Position numbers and translations under genes: made by a program. From positions 16,337 to 80,336 of the forward strand of contig CAWVIZ010000004.1 in assembly GCA_963929535.1 (NCBI GenBank): a stretch of DNA of 64,000 nucleotides, in the 5' to 3' direction. Shown piece after piece: positions 52,949 to 61,207 of this stretch (positions within the stretch are counted from its first letter, which is position 1; every line of letters starts with the position of its first letter). This DNA comes from Pullilachnospira sp963929535 (GTDB lineage Bacteria > Bacillota > Clostridia > Lachnospirales > Lachnospiraceae). The notes under the pieces are model-generated. The model was not told the DNA's origin. It searched no databases and saw only the letters and a list, made by a program, of their open reading frames with translations.

Positions 52949-54283
52949 TCAGCAGATCCCCTGAGCCATCATGGCGTCAACCACTTTCTCAAATCCCGCG
53001 ATATTGGCTCCTACCACGTAGTTTCCTTCATAGCCGTAGCGTTTTGCGGCGTCTGCCATGTTGTGGGTGATGTTGATCATGATATTCTGCAGCTTAGCGT
53101 CAACTTCCTCAAAGCTCCAGCTGAGTCTCTCGCTGTTCTGAGACATCTCCAGCGCGGAGGTAGCTACACCGCCGGCGTTGGCAGCCTTTCCGGGAGCAAA
53201 GATCACCTTGTTCTCCTGCAGATACTCTGTGGCTTCCAGTGTGGTGGGCATGTTGGCTCCCTCGCATACGGCGATCACACCGTTGGCCACCAGCTTCTTG
53301 GCATCCTCCAGATCCAGCTCATTCTGTGTCGCGCAGGGCAGAGCCAGATCTGCTTTCACGCTCCATACGCCTTTGCCTTCATGGTATTCAGCGTTGGGAC
53401 GGTACTTTGTGTATTCTGTCAGCCTTGCGCGCTTTACTTCCTTGATCTCCTTCAGAGCAGCCACATCGATTCCATCCGGATCATAAACCCAGCCGGTGGA
53501 GTCAGAACAGGTGAGAACCTTCACGCCCATCTGCTGCGCTTTCTCTGTAGCATAGATTGCCACGTTTCCGGCGCCGGATACCACCGCGGTCTTTCCTGCG
53601 ATATCAATGCCGTTCAGCTTCAGCAGCTCCCTGGTCAGATACAGAAGACCGTATCCCGTTGCCTCTGTTCTTGCCAGAGATCCCCCGAAGGTAAGGCCCT
53701 TTCCTGTCAGAACGCCTTCATAGACATTCTTCAGTCTCTTATACTGTCCGAACATATATCCGATCTCTCTGGCTCCGGTTCCGATATCTCCTGCAGGAAC
53801 GTCAGTGTCAGCGCCGATGTGTCTGGACAGCTCTGTCATAAAGCTCTGGCAGAAAGCCATCACTTCACGGTCGGATTTGCCCTTGGGATCGAAATCGGAT
53901 CCGCCCTTGCCGCCTCCGATGGGCAGTCCTGTCAGGGAATTCTTAAAGATCTGCTCAAATCCCAGGAACTTGATGATGCCCAGGTTTACAGAGGGATGCA
54001 GGCGCAGTCCTCCCTTGTACGGACCGATGGCACTGTTGAACTGTACGCGGTAGCCTTTATTCACATGAACCTGTCCCTTATCGTCTACCCAGGGTACGCG
54101 GAACATCACAACCCGCTCCGGCTCCACAAGACGCTCCAGGATGGCTTCTTTTCTGTACTTTTCCTCATTGGCCTCGATCACCGGGCGCAGCGAATTCAGA
54201 ACCTCTTTCACTGCCTGGTGAAACTCCGGCTCACTGGGGTTTTTGGCAACTACGGACTCGTAGACTTCATCAACGTATGACAT
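52949..54283 (-). CDS. gdhA: Glutamate dehydrogenase
   Basis: 444 residues, the usual length of hexameric GDH. Catalytic Lys in GLPIGGGKGGSDFDPKG, Asp in PAGDIGTGAREIGYMFGQYK, and the nucleotide fold GAGNVAIYATEKA. The following SDSTGWVYDPDGID fits NADP-type anabolic enzymes, but cofactor use is not certain. It interconverts 2-oxoglutarate plus ammonia and glutamate. The start at 54283 has AAGGAGG 8 nt upstream; a frame start at 54334 lacks a site. A leader of over 200 bp, AT-rich at its far end, precedes it. Confidence 0.97.
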   Translation of the reverse strand: MSYVDEVYESVVAKNPSEPEFHQAVKEVLNSLRPVIEANEEKYRKEAILERLVEPERVVMFRVPWVDDKGQVHVNKGYRVQFNSAIGPYKGGLRLHPSVNLGIIKFLGFEQIFKNSLTGLPIGGGKGGSDFDPKGKSDREVMAFCQSFMTELSRHIGADTDVPAGDIGTGAREIGYMFGQYKRLKNVYEGVLTGKGLTFGGSLARTEATGYGLLYLTRELLKLNGIDIAGKTAVVSGAGNVAIYATEKAQQMGVKVLTCSDSTGWVYDPDGIDVAALKEIKEVKRARLTEYTKYRPNAEYHEGKGVWSVKADLALPCATQNELDLEDAKKLVANGVIAVCEGANMPTTLEATEYLQENKVIFAPGKAANAGGVATSALEMSQNSERLSWSFEEVDAKLQNIMINITHNMADAAKRYGYEGNYVVGANIAGFEKVVDAMMAQGIC

Positions 54284-54539
54284 GACTCTTTCCTCCTTAA
54301 AATTGACGGAGCAGAATCTTTGACAGACAGACAAAAAACGTCACTGCCGGAAAAATTCTCCGCTTTCCCGTCGGTGTATTTCCTAAAACATGAGGGTATT
54401 ATATCACGGTAAAGTGGTAAATACAAGGAAAAATTTCATTTTAAGCAAGCTCAATGTCAAAAAAATTCATTTTACATGGTTTTTACAAGTTTTATTGAAT
54501 AAATATGAAATTTATTTGATCTGCTCCGTCATTTTGTTT
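54284..54539. other. AT-rich gap between flavin reductase and gdhA
   Basis: Holds the gdhA leader and promoter region. The stretch 54410-54540 is strongly AT-rich. No gene and no clear terminator are seen for the flavin reductase operon. Confidence 0.35.
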
Positions 54540-55253
54540 TTATAATTTGCCGCCCGGAGCATTTTTGCCCTGCTCCCTTCCCTTTCCTGGGATCTTTCCA
54601 TCCTTATTTTTTCCGGGGGATCCCTTTTTCCGATCTTGAATACCGGCAGCTTTTCCAGTGCTTTTCTTCTTTCTTACCGACCTGTTCCTCTGGGGCTTCT
54701 TTACACTGTAGCCAAAGGTACCCAGTTTTCTCCCCAGCCCGTAATACTCCCCGTGAGAATACACGATGGGACGGGAAAGGGCCAGATCAAACCGGCCGTT
54801 CTCATCCATCCACGCCTCATCGGCGTGAACAGCCGCTACTTCCGCCAGGAACAGGTGATGGGAGCCCAGCTCCTGGACCTCCTTCACCCGGCACTCGATA
54901 TTTACCGGAGATTCCTGTATCATGGGCGCGTTGACTGCGGACGCCTCTTCCCTGGTCAATCCCAGCTCCCGGAATTTATCCACGTCCCGTCCGGACCGTA
55001 CTCCGCAGTAGTCTGTTGCCCGGCACAGTTCCTCTGTTGTGAGATTGATGACAAATTCCCCGCTCTCCCGCAGCATCCGGTAGGAGTACCGCTCCGGACG
55101 GACGGAGATGGATACCATGGGCGGATTGGTGCAGACGGTTCCCGCCCATGCCACTGTGATAATGTTATCCTCTCCCTTTTTATCCCGCACGCTGACCATC
55201 ACCACAGGAAGCGGATAAAGCATATTCCCTGGTTTCCACTGCTGTTTTGCCAT
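54540..55253 (-). CDS. Flavin reductase/flavoredoxin-like FMN-binding protein with basic tail
   Basis: About 237 residues. Residues 1-190 form a split-barrel flavin reductase domain (YPLPVVMVSVRDKKGEDNII, TNPPMVSISVRPERYSY, FVINLTTEEL). Such proteins bind FMN and pass electrons to or from partners in anaerobes. The last 45 residues are a Lys/Gly/Arg-rich, low-complexity tail not usual for the family; it might bind nucleic acid or acidic partners. The start at 55253 has AGGAGGAG 8 nt upstream; the frame is open far upstream inside ppaC. The ppaC stop is 14 bp before it. Confidence 0.85.
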   Translation of the reverse strand: MAKQQWKPGNMLYPLPVVMVSVRDKKGEDNIITVAWAGTVCTNPPMVSISVRPERYSYRMLRESGEFVINLTTEELCRATDYCGVRSGRDVDKFRELGLTREEASAVNAPMIQESPVNIECRVKEVQELGSHHLFLAEVAAVHADEAWMDENGRFDLALSRPIVYSHGEYYGLGRKLGTFGYSVKKPQRNRSVRKKKSTGKAAGIQDRKKGSPGKNKDGKIPGKGREQGKNAPGGKL

Positions 55254-55267
55254 ATACCATACTCCTC

Positions 55268-56914
55268 CTACTGCTGCTGCAGCGCAGCCATAAATCTGGG
55301 GATCAGCTGTTTCTTTCGGGATACTACGCCGTCCAGGCGGCAGGAACCCTCCCGGATATCCATCCGAAAGGCTTCCTTCACCAGATCTCCGGCATCGTCT
55401 CCGTAGCACAGCAGCTCTGTGGACTCCTTGATGATATTGGTGAGCATGAAAAATACCATCTGTACCCCATGCTTTCCGCACTCCTTCTCCATATAGGGCA
55501 GAAGCCGCTCCTTCACCGACTGCAGCTCCTCCTCGGACATAAAGCTGATCTGGCCCACGCCGAATACCACATCATCGGCAATAAATTTCTTATAGTCCTG
55601 ATAGAAGATCTCCTCAGGAGTCTTGTCCTCCAGATTGCTTCCCGCGTGGAACATCTCTCCGGCAAAGGATTCCATGTCAATGCCGGCGATTTCCGCCAGC
55701 GTCCGGGCCGCCTCCTGATCCTTTTCCGTACAGGTGGGGGATCGGAACATCAGAGTATCCGACAGAATAGCCGCACAGAGAATCCCCGCGATATTTGCCG
55801 GGATCTCCAGTTCCTGTTCTCCGTAGATCTGATACATGATGGTGGCGGTACAGCCCACCGGCTGATTCCGGAACATCACCGGCTGGAAGGTTTCCAGGGA
55901 ACCGATGCGGTGATGATCGATGATCTCCAGGATCTCCGCCTCATCAATATTATCCACAGCCTGGGACTTTTCATTGTGATCCACCAGGATCAGCTTTTTC
56001 TTCTTGATATTCAGCAGGTTCCGGCGGGAAACCGTTCCGATGTATTTTCCCTTTTTATCCACCACGGGAAAGGCCCGGAATCTGTTTTTGGTCATCACAT
56101 CCTTAATCTTATCGGTAAAATCATCATTCCGGAAGGTGATCAGATTCTCCTTTTTCATAAAATACTTGATGGGAATGCTCTGATAGATCAGCCTGGCCAC
56201 AGTAAAGGTATCATAAGGTGTGGTAATGATCACGCAGTCCCTCTCCGCCGCCAACCGCTGGATCGTCTGGGACACCTTGGCACCCAGACATACGATCAGA
56301 CAGCTTACATTATTCTCGATGGCGCAGAGCTGATCCTCCGCCCTGTTGGCCAGGATCACCAGATCATCGTCCTCAATATAGCTTTCCATCATATCCGGGT
56401 GAGCGGAACCCACCAGGACCTTTCCCTTGACGAAATACCCGTGCTCATTGCCCACGATCACCTTTCCGTCCAGGGTATCCGCAATGCTGCGGTACTGGGT
56501 CCTGGCCTCGGACAGCAGCGTGCTGTCATAGGCGTCCATATAGGATTTGGCGATATCGCCGGTGGTGATCAGTCCCTCCAGCTTACCTTCCTTATCCGTG
56601 ATGGGAAGAGTCACTGCATTGTGCTCCCTCATCAGATTCCAGGCTTTCTTCACCGACATGGATTTTTCCGCTCCCGGCGTCATATGAAGATCCATATCCT
56701 TCACCTGGGTACCCACATCCGGCAGATACGCCGGCGCGTCCATATGGAAATATTTCAAAACAAATTCCGTTTCCTCATTGATCTGTCCCGCTCTTCTGGC
56801 CACATAAGCGCCTTTGGAGGTGCGGTTTTTGATATCCGCGTACGCAATGGCGGAGCAGATGGAATCCGTGTCCGGATTCTTGTGTCCGATGATAAATATC
56901 TTTTCTTTTTTCAA
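55268..56914 (-). CDS. ppaC: Manganese-dependent inorganic pyrophosphatase with CBS and DRTGG domains
   Basis: 548 residues, family II pyrophosphatase. DHH part: IGHKNPDTDSICSA at the start; LVDHNEKSQ and IIDHHRIGS near residues 315-340. Between them are two CBS motifs (VTLPITDKEGKLEGLITTGD and FPVVDKKGKYIGTVSRRN) separated by a DRTGG domain. CBS domains bind adenine nucleotides and tune activity. The C-terminal DHHA2 domain follows. The start is TTG with AAGGAG 10 nt upstream. Hydrolysing pyrophosphate, it drives biosynthetic reactions in the cytosol. Confidence 0.95.
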   Translation of the reverse strand: MKKEKIFIIGHKNPDTDSICSAIAYADIKNRTSKGAYVARRAGQINEETEFVLKYFHMDAPAYLPDVGTQVKDMDLHMTPGAEKSMSVKKAWNLMREHNAVTLPITDKEGKLEGLITTGDIAKSYMDAYDSTLLSEARTQYRSIADTLDGKVIVGNEHGYFVKGKVLVGSAHPDMMESYIEDDDLVILANRAEDQLCAIENNVSCLIVCLGAKVSQTIQRLAAERDCVIITTPYDTFTVARLIYQSIPIKYFMKKENLITFRNDDFTDKIKDVMTKNRFRAFPVVDKKGKYIGTVSRRNLLNIKKKKLILVDHNEKSQAVDNIDEAEILEIIDHHRIGSLETFQPVMFRNQPVGCTATIMYQIYGEQELEIPANIAGILCAAILSDTLMFRSPTCTEKDQEAARTLAEIAGIDMESFAGEMFHAGSNLEDKTPEEIFYQDYKKFIADDVVFGVGQISFMSEEELQSVKERLLPYMEKECGKHGVQMVFFMLTNIIKESTELLCYGDDAGDLVKEAFRMDIREGSCRLDGVVSRKKQLIPRFMAALQQQ

Positions 56915-57146
56915 TGGATGATCGCTCCTTAGGTTTTTGGAATATCATTTGCAGATACCCTTATTTTTTCAATCATAGCATAATGGATTTTGGGGGTCAA
57001 TTCCTCCTGTTTTTTGCCCTGAATTTATTATCCATCATATTCTCTTTTATCTTTTCTATCAATCCCCAACTTAAGATAATTTTTCTTCCCATTCCTCTCC
57101 ATTCTGGTATATAATAGAAACAATGAAGTTTAAAGGAGGGCTGACA
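56915..57146. promoter_or_regulatory. Divergent promoter region of ppaC and the S1 gene
   Basis: TATAAT at 57110-57115 on the plus strand is a good -10 for the S1-domain gene, with a leader of about 25 nt; a -35 match is poor. The minus promoter for ppaC is not clear. Confidence 0.45.
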
Positions 57147-58181
57147 ATGGAAAACGAAATGAATACAACACCGACAGTTGATGAGACCGCAACAGAAGCA
57201 ACCGCAGAGGCTGCCGTGGAATCCCAGGAGACCGCTGTGGAAAACACGGACGCTGCGCCGGAGGCATCTGCTGAAGAGGAAAAATCCTCCATGGCCGATT
57301 ATGAGACCGAACTGGAGGCTTCCTTCAAGAAGCTGGAGGAAGGAGATATGGTGACCGCTGTGGTGATCGCGGTAGACGATGACGAGGTTACACTGGATCT
57401 GAAGTCCTACACGGAAGGCATCATCAAGAGGGAAGACTACAGCCGGGAACCGGGATTTTCCCTGAAAGAAAATGTTCAGGTGGGAGAGGAGATCACCGCC
57501 ACCGTCAAAGGTCAGGACAACAAGAGAGGCTGCCTGCTGCTTTCCCGTGTGGAAGCTGCCGAGGATATGGCCTGGGAGAAGCTGAACCAGTATATGGAGG
57601 ACAAGACCGTCCTGGATGTAACCGTAAAGGGCGTGGTGAACGCCGGAGTAGTAGCATACGTGGAGGGAATCCGGGGATTTATTCCCGCGTCCAAGCTGTC
57701 CCTCAGCTACGTGGAAGATCTGAATGAGTATCTGAACAAGGCTATCCAGGTACAGGTTATCGATCTTGACCGCTCCAAAGACCGCCTGATCCTCTCCGCA
57801 AGAGAGATTCTCCGGGAGAAAGCCCGCGAGGAGAGGAAAGCAAAGATCTCCAATGTGGAGATCGGACTGGTGACAGAGGGTACTGTGGAAAGCATCAAGC
57901 CCTACGGCGCGTTTGTTGACCTGGGCGGCGGACTTTCCGGCCTGGTTCATGTTTCCCAGATCAGCGACAAGAGGATCAAGGATCCCTCTGTTGTTCTGTC
58001 TGTGGGAGATAAGGTAAAGGTAAAGGTTATCGCCATCAAGGACGGCAAGCTCAGCCTGAGCATGAAGGCACTGCAGGATGTGGCAGCCGAGGAGATCCAT
58101 GAGGAGGTTTACCAGCTTCCCAAAACAGAGGAAGCCACCACCAGCCTGGGATCCCTGTTCGCCAATATCAAACTGAACTGA
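57147..58181 (+). CDS. rpsA: S1 RNA-binding domain protein (30S ribosomal protein S1 homologue)
   Basis: 344 residues. An acidic N-terminal tail (TETAT/EAAVES-rich, about 55 residues) is followed by three S1 domains: residues 55-130 (GDMVTAVVIAVDDDEVTLDL), 135-210 (VTVKGVVNAGVVAYVEGIRG) and 218-295 (VTEGTVESIKPYGAFVDLGG). Low-GC Gram-positives carry shorter S1-like proteins, which may help mRNA binding rather than being essential ribosome parts. The start at 57147 has AAGGAGG 7 nt upstream; ATG 57123 is upstream of that site. Confidence 0.9.
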   Translation: MENEMNTTPTVDETATEATAEAAVESQETAVENTDAAPEASAEEEKSSMADYETELEASFKKLEEGDMVTAVVIAVDDDEVTLDLKSYTEGIIKREDYSREPGFSLKENVQVGEEITATVKGQDNKRGCLLLSRVEAAEDMAWEKLNQYMEDKTVLDVTVKGVVNAGVVAYVEGIRGFIPASKLSLSYVEDLNEYLNKAIQVQVIDLDRSKDRLILSAREILREKAREERKAKISNVEIGLVTEGTVESIKPYGAFVDLGGGLSGLVHVSQISDKRIKDPSVVLSVGDKVKVKVIAIKDGKLSLSMKALQDVAAEEIHEEVYQLPKTEEATTSLGSLFANIKLN

Positions 58182-58208
58182 TACGGCGCTGATTACAGTA
58201 TTTTCTTA

Positions 58209-58253
58209 AAAAACGGAACTGCTGGTCTTTTTCAGACCAGGGTTCCGTTTTTA
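58209..58253 (+). terminator. Rho-independent terminator
   Basis: AAACGGAAC / GTTCCGTTT with inner TGGTCT / AGACCA and a T-run, 30 bp after the S1 gene. Confidence 0.88.
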
Positions 58254-58389
58254 TTTCCGCAAACAGCAGGCCAAACAGATGTGACCGCATATCCATCTGG
58301 CGGAGGGGAGGCCGCTGCGTGCCGGCGGCACACGGGACCCTGGCAGGGCAGTGAAAGACGGAAGTGTTATATTTTTTTCATAATCTCTA

Positions 58390-58446
58390 TTGTATTTTTC
58401 ACAGAAACGGTATATTATAATATCACAACGTAGTTTTAATTACTAC
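58390..58446 (+). promoter_or_regulatory. Promoter and palindrome upstream of the hemolysin III gene
   Basis: TTGTAT (58390-58395), a 17-bp spacer and TATTAT (58413-58418). The palindrome GTAGTTTTAATTACTAC (58430-58446) is near the transcription start; its right half AATTACT matches the PerR-box-like sites at 25.07 and 25.57 kb. Confidence 0.5.
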
Positions 58447-58491
58447 ATGTCGCACCTTGTCGTTTCTTTAATTATGAATGGAGATGTTATT

Positions 58492-59151
58492 ATGAAGTTT
58501 AAATTAAAAGATCCTGGAAGCGCGATCACTCATTTTATTGCCATGATCATGGCCTTGCTGGCGGCTGCTCCTCTTCTGATCACCGCAGCAAGGGAACCGG
58601 ATAATCTGCATGTGATCGCTCTATCCATTTTCGTTCTCAGCATGGTGCTCCTTTATATGGCCAGCACCCTTTATCATTCGCTGGATATCAATGAAAACGT
58701 AAACCGCAGACTGCGGAAGCTGGATCATATGATGATCTTTGTGATGATCGCCGGAAGCTATACTCCGGTATGCCTGATCGCGCTGGACAAAAAGACGGGA
58801 ACGATCCTCTGCGCCCTTGTATGGGCGGTGGCCATTCTGGGCATCCTGATCAAGGCGTTCTGGATCACCTGTCCTAAATGGTTTTCTTCCGTGATCTATA
58901 TCGGCATGGGATGGCTGTGCGTTCTGGCATTTTCCCAGATCTTTCACGCGCTGTCCCGCCCTGCATTCGGCTGGCTGCTGGCAGGAGGGATCATCTATAC
59001 CATCGGCGGTATCATCTATGCCCTGAAGGTGCCGCTCTTCGATGCCCGTCACAGGAACTTCGGTTCTCATGAAATCTTTCATCTTTTCGTGATGGGCGGC
59101 AGTGCCTGCCATTTTGTTACGATGTTTTTCCTGGCGGCAGCGCCGGTGTAA
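58492..59151 (+). CDS. Hemolysin III/YqfA-family (PAQR-like) membrane protein
   Basis: 219 residues, seven hydrophobic helices. Family signatures: YMASTLYHSL near TM2, LDHMMIFVMIAGSYTPVCL, and near the C-terminus SHEIFHLFVMGGSACHFVTM, with Ser/His residues of the PAQR metal site. The name is historical; the cellular role is unclear, perhaps membrane or lipid homeostasis. The start at 58492 has GGAG 8 nt upstream; the frame is open from 58390. Confidence 0.92.
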   Translation: MKFKLKDPGSAITHFIAMIMALLAAAPLLITAAREPDNLHVIALSIFVLSMVLLYMASTLYHSLDINENVNRRLRKLDHMMIFVMIAGSYTPVCLIALDKKTGTILCALVWAVAILGILIKAFWITCPKWFSSVIYIGMGWLCVLAFSQIFHALSRPAFGWLLAGGIIYTIGGIIYALKVPLFDARHRNFGSHEIFHLFVMGGSACHFVTMFFLAAAPV

Positions 59152-59156
59152 AACGG

Positions 59157-59203
59157 AAAAAGGATGAGCTGTTACGCTTACTCACGGACAGCTCATCCTT
59201 TTT
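59157..59203 (+). terminator. Rho-independent terminator
   Basis: The 16-bp stem AAAAAGGATGAGCTGT / ACAGCTCATCCTTTTT, close after the hemolysin III stop. Confidence 0.9.
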
Positions 59204-59304
59204 CTTTACTTTTTTGGCAGTTCCATTTATACTGAAAAACAGAATTTACATATCAGTTTGACCCCCTGGATTTTACTGGTATGTCATAACAAGGAGGATT
59301 TTCT

Positions 59305-60273
59305 ATGCAGATCGTATTACTGGAAAGCCTGGGTATTTCCGACTCCATTATAGAGCAGCACCGGACACAACTAAAAAAAATGGGCCATACTCTGGTGACC
59401 TATGAGAAAAATACAGACCCGCAAATCCAGGCGGAGCGCTGCCGTCACGCGGACGTTATCATTCTTGCCAATATGCCCCTGGCGCCAGCGGCCGTAGAAC
59501 AGGCAGAGCAGCTGAAGTTTATTGACGTGGCTTTTACCGGAGTGGATCACATTCCCACAGCTCTGGCCGCGGAAAAGGGGATAGCCATCAGCAACGCCTC
59601 CGGCTACGCTACTCAGGCAGTGGCTGAGCTGTGTGTCAGCTTCATGATCCAGCTTCTGAGGAATATCGAAAAAACACAGGAGCGGGCAAGACGCGGAGGT
59701 ACAAAGGACGGTCTGATCGGCAGCCTGCTCTGCGGAAAAACCGTAGGCATCGTCGGTGCCGGAGCCATAGGAAAACGGGTTGCTGCCCTTTGCGGAGCAT
59801 TTGGCTGCACCGTACTGGCTTATAACAGGAGCCCGGTCTCCGATCCCTGGATCCAGCGCCAGGTGTCCCTTGACGAGCTGCTTTCCCAGTCCGATATCGT
59901 ATCCCTCCACTGTCCCCTCACGCCAGAGACCAGAGGACTGATCGGCCAGGCCCAGCTTGCTCAGATGAAAGAAAGCGCCCTGCTGATCAATACCGCCAGA
60001 GGAGATGTGGTGGATCAGAACGCGCTGGCGGACGCACTGCACAAAGGCCGGATCGCCGGGGCTGCCTGTGATGTATTTGATAAGGAGCCTCCGCTTCCCC
60101 TGGATCATCCGCTTCTGCACACGCCCAATACCATCGTAACTCCTCACATTGCCTTCGCGTCAGCGGAGTCGCTGGAACAACGAGCCGAAATCGTATTTGA
60201 CAACCTGTACTCCTGGCTGGAAGGGAAGCAGAAAAACCGTATTCCGGCAGCCGTTCCTTCTGCCTCCAAATAG
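59305..60273 (+). CDS. D-isomer-specific 2-hydroxyacid dehydrogenase
   Basis: 322 residues. NAD-binding GIVGAGAIGKRVA near residue 150; catalytic Arg in INTARGDVVDQ, Glu in FDKEPP and His in TPHIAFAS. It reduces a 2-oxoacid to its D-hydroxyacid or the reverse; which one is not evident. AAGGAGG lies before the ATG. It is the last chromosomal gene before the integrated element. Confidence 0.93.
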   Translation: MQIVLLESLGISDSIIEQHRTQLKKMGHTLVTYEKNTDPQIQAERCRHADVIILANMPLAPAAVEQAEQLKFIDVAFTGVDHIPTALAAEKGIAISNASGYATQAVAELCVSFMIQLLRNIEKTQERARRGGTKDGLIGSLLCGKTVGIVGAGAIGKRVAALCGAFGCTVLAYNRSPVSDPWIQRQVSLDELLSQSDIVSLHCPLTPETRGLIGQAQLAQMKESALLINTARGDVVDQNALADALHKGRIAGAACDVFDKEPPLPLDHPLLHTPNTIVTPHIAFASAESLEQRAEIVFDNLYSWLEGKQKNRIPAAVPSASK

Positions 60274-60279
60274 CAAAAC

Positions 60280-60362
60280 AGCCTGCGCAGTTCATCTGCA
60301 GCAGGCTGACTTATTTCCCTAAAATGAAGATACGGAAGGATATCATACCCTTCCGTATCTTC
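60280..60362 (+). terminator. Two hairpins after the dehydrogenase
   Basis: AGCCTGC / GCAGGCT (60280-60307) and GAAGATACGGAAGG / CCTTCCGTATCTTC (60326-60362). The second also lies directly downstream of the tRNA remnant on the minus strand and may have terminated that tRNA. Confidence 0.6.
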
Positions 60363-60368
60363 AGTCTA

Positions 60369-60410
60369 CGTTCCCGAGCGGATTCGAACCGCTGGCCTTC
60401 CGCTTAGGAG
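60369..60410 (-). tRNA. Orphan 3' half of tRNA-Arg(CCU): attachment site of an integrated element
   Basis: On the minus strand the 42 bp run from the anticodon loop CTCCTAA (60410-60404) through the anticodon 3' stem GCGGA, variable loop, T-arm (AGCGG-TTCGAAT-CCGCT) and acceptor 3' strand CGGGAAC plus discriminator G; CCA is not encoded. The sequence upstream does not supply the matching TCCGC stem or a D-arm, so no complete tRNA is present. This is what remains at one end when an element integrates into a tRNA gene and rebuilds the intact tRNA at its other end, here beyond the right edge. Confidence 0.75.
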
Positions 60411-60806
60411 GTCTCCCGACCACTGTCAATCTGAGTCATGTTCAGTTCACACAAGGCACGCTGTTAAAGCATTTTTACTATTGTTCAAATCGTTTCTGGT
60501 CAATTGCTGTCAGCCTCTGTAAACCCGGAACAACCGGTAAATATTAGCCGGCTATTGGCTACGGCTAATAAAAGGTGTCCGCATTACTGTCAATGGCTCC
60601 CGACAGGATCGGCTACCATGCCCGCCTTAGCAGGAATGATATACAATATTCAATTGATCAGATTTACTATCTATACTATACCGTGTAATAGTCGGTTTGT
60701 CTACGTTTTTTCGACTACGGCCTTTCTCTATCGTCTTTTAAACATATCCATCCTCGCTTTACATTTTTTCTTATATTTTTATCTATTTAAGCATAAATGT
60801 AAACTA
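60411..60806. other. Element end: AT-rich, no gene seen
   Basis: About 400 bp between the att site and the first element gene. It holds a short dyad (TTAGCCGGC ... GGCTAA near 60545). The base composition drops from here on compared with the chromosome to the left. Integrase arm-binding sites are likely here but not identified. Confidence 0.4.
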
Positions 60807-61112
60807 TTATCCCTCCTCTGAAATTTCCCAGTGCCCATTGGATCCCCGGCCAATATAATTTACACGTTCCATTTCTTTTATCCGACGTTTTACCGTCTTA
60901 GAACTCACACCTAAAATCATAGCCATCTTTTCTGTGCTTATCTTGTTGTTTTTTTGAATTAAGATAATAATCTGATCCTCCATATTATCCTGAGAGACAT
61001 TCTGAGGGACATTCCGGGGGACATTATAATTCAGATTTGGCATCACCACCGTAGACTGGTATCTGTCAAATCGGAATTTAGGCATTTTAGTTTCATTATA
61101 ATTTACCTCCAT
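60807..61112 (-). CDS. Small winged-helix DNA-binding protein
   Basis: Up to 101 residues. A recurring NVPRNVPQNVSQ linker is followed by a winged HTH (QIIILIQKNNKISTEKMAMI ... SSKTVKRRIKEMERVNYIGR). This layout equals the C-terminal tail of AlbA_2/ATP-binding and Fic-type proteins, so it is either a free-standing relative or a remnant. The start is uncertain. ATG 61112 lacks a site. GGAGG fits a 17-codon leader frame from ATG 61096, whose stop overlaps an in-frame start at 61043 as TGATG, which suggests coupled translation of a 78-residue form. It may regulate the adjacent integrase. Confidence 0.65.
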   Translation of the reverse strand: MEVNYNETKMPKFRFDRYQSTVVMPNLNYNVPRNVPQNVSQDNMEDQIIILIQKNNKISTEKMAMILGVSSKTVKRRIKEMERVNYIGRGSNGHWEISEEG

Positions 61113-61207
61113 TTTTCAATTGCCCTTTTTCTGAAATACCAACAGACAAAAATATCTCAATCTGATATCTTCATTATAAGCAAATCCACATTTACTGTCT
61201 ATCTTGA

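Noticed and set aside
60369..60450. Complete functional tRNA gene at the element boundary
   Set aside because: Only the anticodon loop to acceptor 3' end can be paired. The region that should form the 5' acceptor strand, D-arm and anticodon 5' stem does not fit.
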